This document shows, piece after piece, positions 12,602-15,308 of a DNA stretch of 15,308 bases. Each line of letters begins with the position of its first letter. The stretch's first letter is position 1. A program made the position numbers and the translations under genes. The stretch spans positions 1 through 15,308 of the forward strand of contig JAGVZB010000013.1 of the NCBI GenBank assembly GCA_018302915.1, read 5' to 3'. The notes beneath the pieces were generated by a model. The model had not been told where the DNA came from, ran no database searches, and worked only from the letters and a program-made list of their open reading frames with translations. The DNA is from Candidatus Woesearchaeota archaeon. GTDB taxonomy: Archaea > Nanobdellota > Nanobdellia > SCGC-AAA011-G17 > GW2011-AR20.

Positions 12602-12624
12602 TTATTTTCAGTAAAACCAAAAGT

Positions 12625-12638
12625 ATTAAAATATATTG
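12625..12638 (+). promoter_or_regulatory. alaS TATA box
   Basis: TTAAAATATATTG-type box centred about 25 nt before ATG 12655. With no Shine-Dalgarno site visible this indicates a leaderless alaS transcript. The same AT-rich stretch may serve the divergent 60-aa ORF. Confidence 0.45.
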
Positions 12639-12654
12639 ATGAAATACTAATGTT

Positions 12655-14384
12655 ATGAAATCTTCAGAGATAAAAAGAAGATATATAGAATTCTTTAAGA
12701 AGAATAACCATATTGAGATAATTAATTTTTCGCTGATACCAGAGAATGATCCGACTGTATTGTTCACTACAGCAGGCATGCATCCATTGGTTCCTTATTT
12801 GCTGGGGCAGAGGCACCCGCAGGGAAAAAGGCTCGTTAACATTCAGAAATGCATCCGCACTCAGGATATAGATGAAGTTGGTGATGATTATCATCTTACT
12901 TTCTTCCAGATGCTTGGCAACTGGTCATTAGGTAATTATTGGAAGCATTAGGTAATTATTGGAAGGATGAAGCAATAAAATTAAGCTTTGAATTTCTGAC
13001 TAAAGAATTGAAGATATCAAAGGAGAGAATAGCTGTTTCCATATTCAGGGGGGACAAGGATGCTCCCAAGGATGTTGAGTCGGAAAATATATGGATTAAT
13101 CTCGGGATACCAAAGGAAAGAATCAAACCGCTGCCAAAAAAAGAAAATTGGTGGGGTCCTGCAGGCGAGTATGGCCCTTGCGGTCCTGACACTGAGATGT
13201 TTGTGTACACTGAAAAAAAAGCTCCGAGAGAATTTAATCCTGATGACAAGAAATGGGTTGAAGTGTGGAATGATGTTTTTATGCAGTACAACAAGGCAAA
13301 GGGTGGCTATGAATCATTAAAGCAGAAAAATGTTGACACCGGCTTTGGGCTGGAAAGGGCAGCAATGATACTTCAGGATAAGGGCTCTGTCTTTGAAACA
13401 GACTTGTTCGTTGACATAATAAAAAAAATAAAATCATTGTCAAAAAGAAATGATGAAAGGGCTTTCAGGATAATAGCAGACCATCTGAGGGCATCCTGTT
13501 TTATCCTTGCAGAGCTGATAAAGCCGAGCAATGTGGAGCATGGTTATATCTTGAGAAGGTTAATGAGAAGGTCAATAAGGTATGGTAAGCTTATCGGGAT
13601 GGAAAAAAATTTCATTCCGGAAATTCTTGAAGTGATAATAAGCAATTACAGGAGGGAATATCCTTATCTTGAGGAGAACAAGGATTTTATATTGCAGCAG
13701 TCAGAATTAGAAGAGGAAAAATTCCAGTCTTCTCTTGAGAAAGGCACTAGTGAATTTAACAAATTGAATTTCAGGAATGGGATTTCAGGAAAGGATGCTT
13801 TTTACCTGTATCAGTCATTTGGATTTCCTATCGAGATAATAAAGGATCTCGCCCATGAAAAGGGGCTGGATGTTGATGAGGATGGGTTTAACATTGAGTT
13901 TGAAAAGCACCAGAAAGTTTCAAGGGTTGGTTCTGAGAAGAAATTCAAGTCAGGCTTGGCAGATCATTCGGAGCAGACGACAAAATTGCACACAGCTACT
14001 CATCTGTTGTTGCAGGCATTGAAGGATGTTCTTAAGCAGGACATAAAGCAGATGGGTTCAAATATAACTCCTGAAAGGACAAGGTTTGATTTTTCATTCC
14101 CGAGGGCATTGACAAAAGAGGAAATAAAAAAAATAGAAAACAAGGTGAATGAAATAATAGAGAAGGACTTGCCTATAACAAGAAAAGAGATGCCATTCAA
14201 GGAAGCAATAAAAAAAGGCGTAAATGCATTCTTCAAGGAGAAATATCCTGAAGTTGTTTCTGTTTATTATAAAGTTTGCACGGGTCCTCATGTCACGCAT
14301 ACAGGAATTCTCGGGCATTTTAAGATTATCAAGGAAGAATCATCGTCAGCAGGTGTTAGAAGGATAAAGGCTATTTTGGAATAA
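12655..14384 (+). CDS. alaS: Alanyl-tRNA synthetase, short bacterial/CPR type, frame broken by a 20-bp duplication
   Basis: After removal of one copy of the duplicated 20 bp the gene encodes about 569 aa. The class II catalytic domain includes NDPTVLFTTAGM, QKCIRTQDIDEVG, FFQMLGNWS, GPCGPDTEMF and the motif 3 block DTGFGLERAA. The anticodon-independent tRNA-recognition part follows. The editing domain has HTATH (H-x3-H) and CTGPH (C-x3-H) zinc ligands, then ends in SSAGVRRIKAILE. The C-Ala domain is missing, so the enzyme is much shorter than the ~870-900 aa of typical archaeal or bacterial AlaRS. The RTQDIDEVGDD and LGNWS wording is bacterial/CPR-like. As assembled, the first frame stops at 12951 after 98 codons. 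The second frame has no good start. Confidence 0.88.
12926..12965 (+). repeat. Perfect 20-bp tandem duplication inside alaS
   Basis: CATTAGGTAATTATTGGAAG occurs at 12926-12945 and again at 12946-12965. Deleting either copy restores a continuous AlaRS frame (NWSLGNYWKDEAIKL). The duplication is 20 nt, not a multiple of three, so it truncates the protein. Confidence 0.95.
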
Positions 14385-14416
14385 TTATGTTGTTTTTGAT
14401 AAATGTTTATTAATAA
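14360..14416 (+). repeat. alaS 3'-end direct repeat, copy A
   Basis: The last eight or so codons of alaS plus its downstream sequence. Over 57 bp it matches 14715-14771 with one mismatch; 47 bp (14370-14416 and 14725-14771) are identical. The 3' part contains a TATA-like TTTATTAATAA, 23-33 nt before the ATG of the next gene at 14439. Confidence 0.92.
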
Positions 14417-14438
14417 CTGTAAATTACAAAAAAATAAG

Positions 14439-14708
14439 ATGAAAAACAATAATCAAATATTAGAGGAAAAAGTAGAAAGGGTAGAATGTAAAATTCATAG
14501 TATGTTTTCTAGATTCCCCCTTCCAGATACATATATAAAATTAAATGATGGAAATGAGTTTAGTATCCTTGGATTATTTCCATTCTTTAGAGGGGATCAT
14601 TTAAGAATATATTATCACCCAACAATTGAATCTGAGAAATATCCTCGAGTTTTGAAGATAGAGAAACTTGTGGAAGAAGAAGTATCTGTTACTTATATAT
14701 TTGAATGA
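14439..14708 (+). CDS. Unknown 89-aa protein between alaS-end repeats
   Basis: The ATG at 14439 is preferred over 14403, because the TATA-like box of the repeat lies about 28 nt before it and 14403 falls within the repeat itself. The N-terminus is polar and helix-forming (ILEEKVERVECKIHSMF). The rest looks like a small beta-rich domain with alternating hydrophobics (YIKLNDGNEFSILGLFPFF, then LRIYYHPTIE). I do not recognise the family. It is bracketed by two copies of the alaS 3' end, which suggests insertion as a unit after alaS. It could be an accessory gene with no link to translation. Confidence 0.6.
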   Translation: MKNNNQILEEKVERVECKIHSMFSRFPLPDTYIKLNDGNEFSILGLFPFFRGDHLRIYYHPTIESEKYPRVLKIEKLVEEEVSVTYIFE

Positions 14709-14714
14709 AATTAA

Positions 14715-14771
14715 AAGGATAAATGCTATTTTGGAATAATTATGTTGTTTTTGATAAATGTTTATTAATAA
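14715..14771 (+). repeat. alaS 3'-end direct repeat, copy B
   Basis: Second copy of the 57-bp sequence, 355 bp downstream of copy A. It begins 6 bp after the stop of the 89-aa gene. It still encodes the alaS C-terminal RINAILE and stop, but has no upstream frame. Its TATA-like end lies about 20-30 nt before ATG 14791, so it may serve as promoter for the next ORFs. Confidence 0.92.
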
Positions 14772-14790
14772 ATACTGTGCTTGATTTTTA

Positions 14791-14886
14791 ATGGGGGATT
14801 TAGATTTAGTTTCAAAGTTGACTGATGAAGAAAGAGCAGAGCTAAACAGGTGTTATTGTTTTGATTTTTTTGGGGTTATAAAATGA
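14791..14886 (+). CDS. 31-aa ORF overlapping the purO start
   Basis: MGDLDLVSKLTDEERAELNR followed by CYCFDFFGVIK. Its TGA overlaps the ATG of the IMP cyclohydrolase by ATGA (14883-14886), and a TATA-like box lies at leaderless distance upstream. The translational coupling suggests that it is real, as a short leader ORF or small protein. The C-x-C pair is the only notable feature. Chance is possible. Confidence 0.4.
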   Translation: MGDLDLVSKLTDEERAELNRCYCFDFFGVIK

Positions 14887-15308
14887 AATATAAAAAAGAT
14901 AATTTAGAAGCTTTAAGTAAAGAATATATCGGAAGGGCAATTGTTATAGGAAAAACCAATGAAAATATTCCTTTTGTTACCTACATATTGACTGGAAGGA
15001 GTGATTCCAGCAAAGCCAGAATATTAAAATTTGATGAAAGATATGGTGTTACTTATACAGAACCAACGGACAGGGCAGTATTAGAAAGAGGCTCCCCTGT
15101 TTTGCTGTTATATCCTGCTATAGCAAGCATCGATGAGGGTAAAATTGTAGTAAGCAACGGGGCACAGACGAAATTAATTTTAAATCAGTTGATGCGTTCT
15201 AAAGGTGCGAATTCTTCAAGAAGTGTTTTGGAAAATTCCCTTGGAGAAAGTTTCTTTGAGTATGATCCTAAACTGGGATTGATTGATATAACTTCTTTTG
15301 AGCCAGAT
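14883..15308 (+). CDS. purO: IMP cyclohydrolase (PurO-like), 3' end cut by the window
   Basis: 142 codons are present with no stop. The start resembles PurO: EYIGRAIVIGKT..NIPFVTYILTGRS, a conserved Y-I-G-R near the N-terminus and an S/T-G-R-S block. The later KIVVSNGAQTK corresponds to the conserved NG.QT region. The sequence continues to FEYDPKLGLID...FEPD, as in PF07826, an NTN-hydrolase fold. PurO closes the ring of FAICAR to IMP in archaeal purine synthesis. The rest of the pathway is not in the window, and many DPANN lack it, so a salvage or non-purine role is possible. Family assignment is by motif memory, not alignment. Confidence 0.68.
   Translation, partial: MKYKKDNLEALSKEYIGRAIVIGKTNENIPFVTYILTGRSDSSKARILKFDERYGVTYTEPTDRAVLERGSPVLLLYPAIASIDEGKIVVSNGAQTKLILNQLMRSKGANSSRSVLENSLGESFFEYDPKLGLIDITSFEPD

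Noticed and set aside
12956..13294. Minus-strand ORF of about 112 codons inside alaS
   Set aside because: Antisense shadow of strongly conserved AlaRS sequence.
12655..14384. Natural split alaS (as known in Nanoarchaeum)
   Set aside because: The break is an exact 20-bp duplication in the middle of the catalytic domain, the second frame has no proper start, and removing one copy restores the frame. A two-gene design is not needed.

Overview
AT-rich window of about 15.3 kb, most likely from a small-genome DPANN-type archaeon (Woesearchaeota/Pacearchaeota-like). The taxonomy is inferred: many genes have BRE/TATA-like boxes about 25-30 nt before the start codon with no leader, there is an XPD/Rad3-type Fe-S helicase and an archaeal-type IMP cyclohydrolase, and minimal-nucleotidyltransferase/HEPN pairs are abundant. 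Internal operon genes and some others carry Shine-Dalgarno sites. No rRNA, tRNA, IS element or CRISPR array was seen.

Region 1 (1-4.2 kb, minus strand) is the most unusual part. A complete PD-(D/E)XK (Cas4/RecB-like) nuclease gene is preceded by three different winged-helix-nucleotidyltransferase + HEPN pairs. After each HEPN stop codon there is a copy of the first ~20 codons of the nuclease gene. The real gene follows HEPN1, 19-38-codon stumps follow HEPN2 and HEPN3, and a fourth stump marks the far edge at 4132-4197. The array reads stump-[NTase-HEPN]-stump-[NTase-HEPN]-stump-[NTase-HEPN]-nuclease. This looks like serial capture of toxin-antitoxin cassettes at one site, the nuclease 5' end. 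HEPN2 carries a one-base frameshift.

Region 2 (4.2-8.7 kb) continues the defence/TA island: an AbiEi-AbiEii pair behind a perfect 20-bp palindrome, a minus-strand XPD-like helicase, and a fourth NTase-HEPN pair whose HEPN gene is also frameshifted in a homopolymer. Palindromes lie at the promoters or starts of four of the five NTase-type operons, as expected for autoregulated TA modules.

Region 3 (8.7-12.6 kb) is ordinary housekeeping and membrane content: a tiny basic ORF, a PolB-like 3'-5' exonuclease, a SemiSWEET/PQ-loop-like protein, a DEAD-box RNA helicase with a repeated Arg/Tyr/Gly-rich tail, a cupredoxin lipoprotein, and a minus-strand operon of two small membrane proteins around a Cys-containing lipoprotein. 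A lysine-rich 60-aa ORF follows.

Region 4 (12.6 kb to the end) holds a short, CPR/bacterial-type alanyl-tRNA synthetase whose frame is broken by a perfect 20-bp tandem duplication. Next come an unknown 89-aa gene bracketed by a 57-bp direct repeat of the alaS 3' end, a 31-codon ORF, and a truncated IMP cyclohydrolase (PurO-like) running off the end. The repeat around the 89-aa gene resembles the nuclease-end repeats of region 1, so two loci show new genes bracketed by a duplicated end of a host gene.
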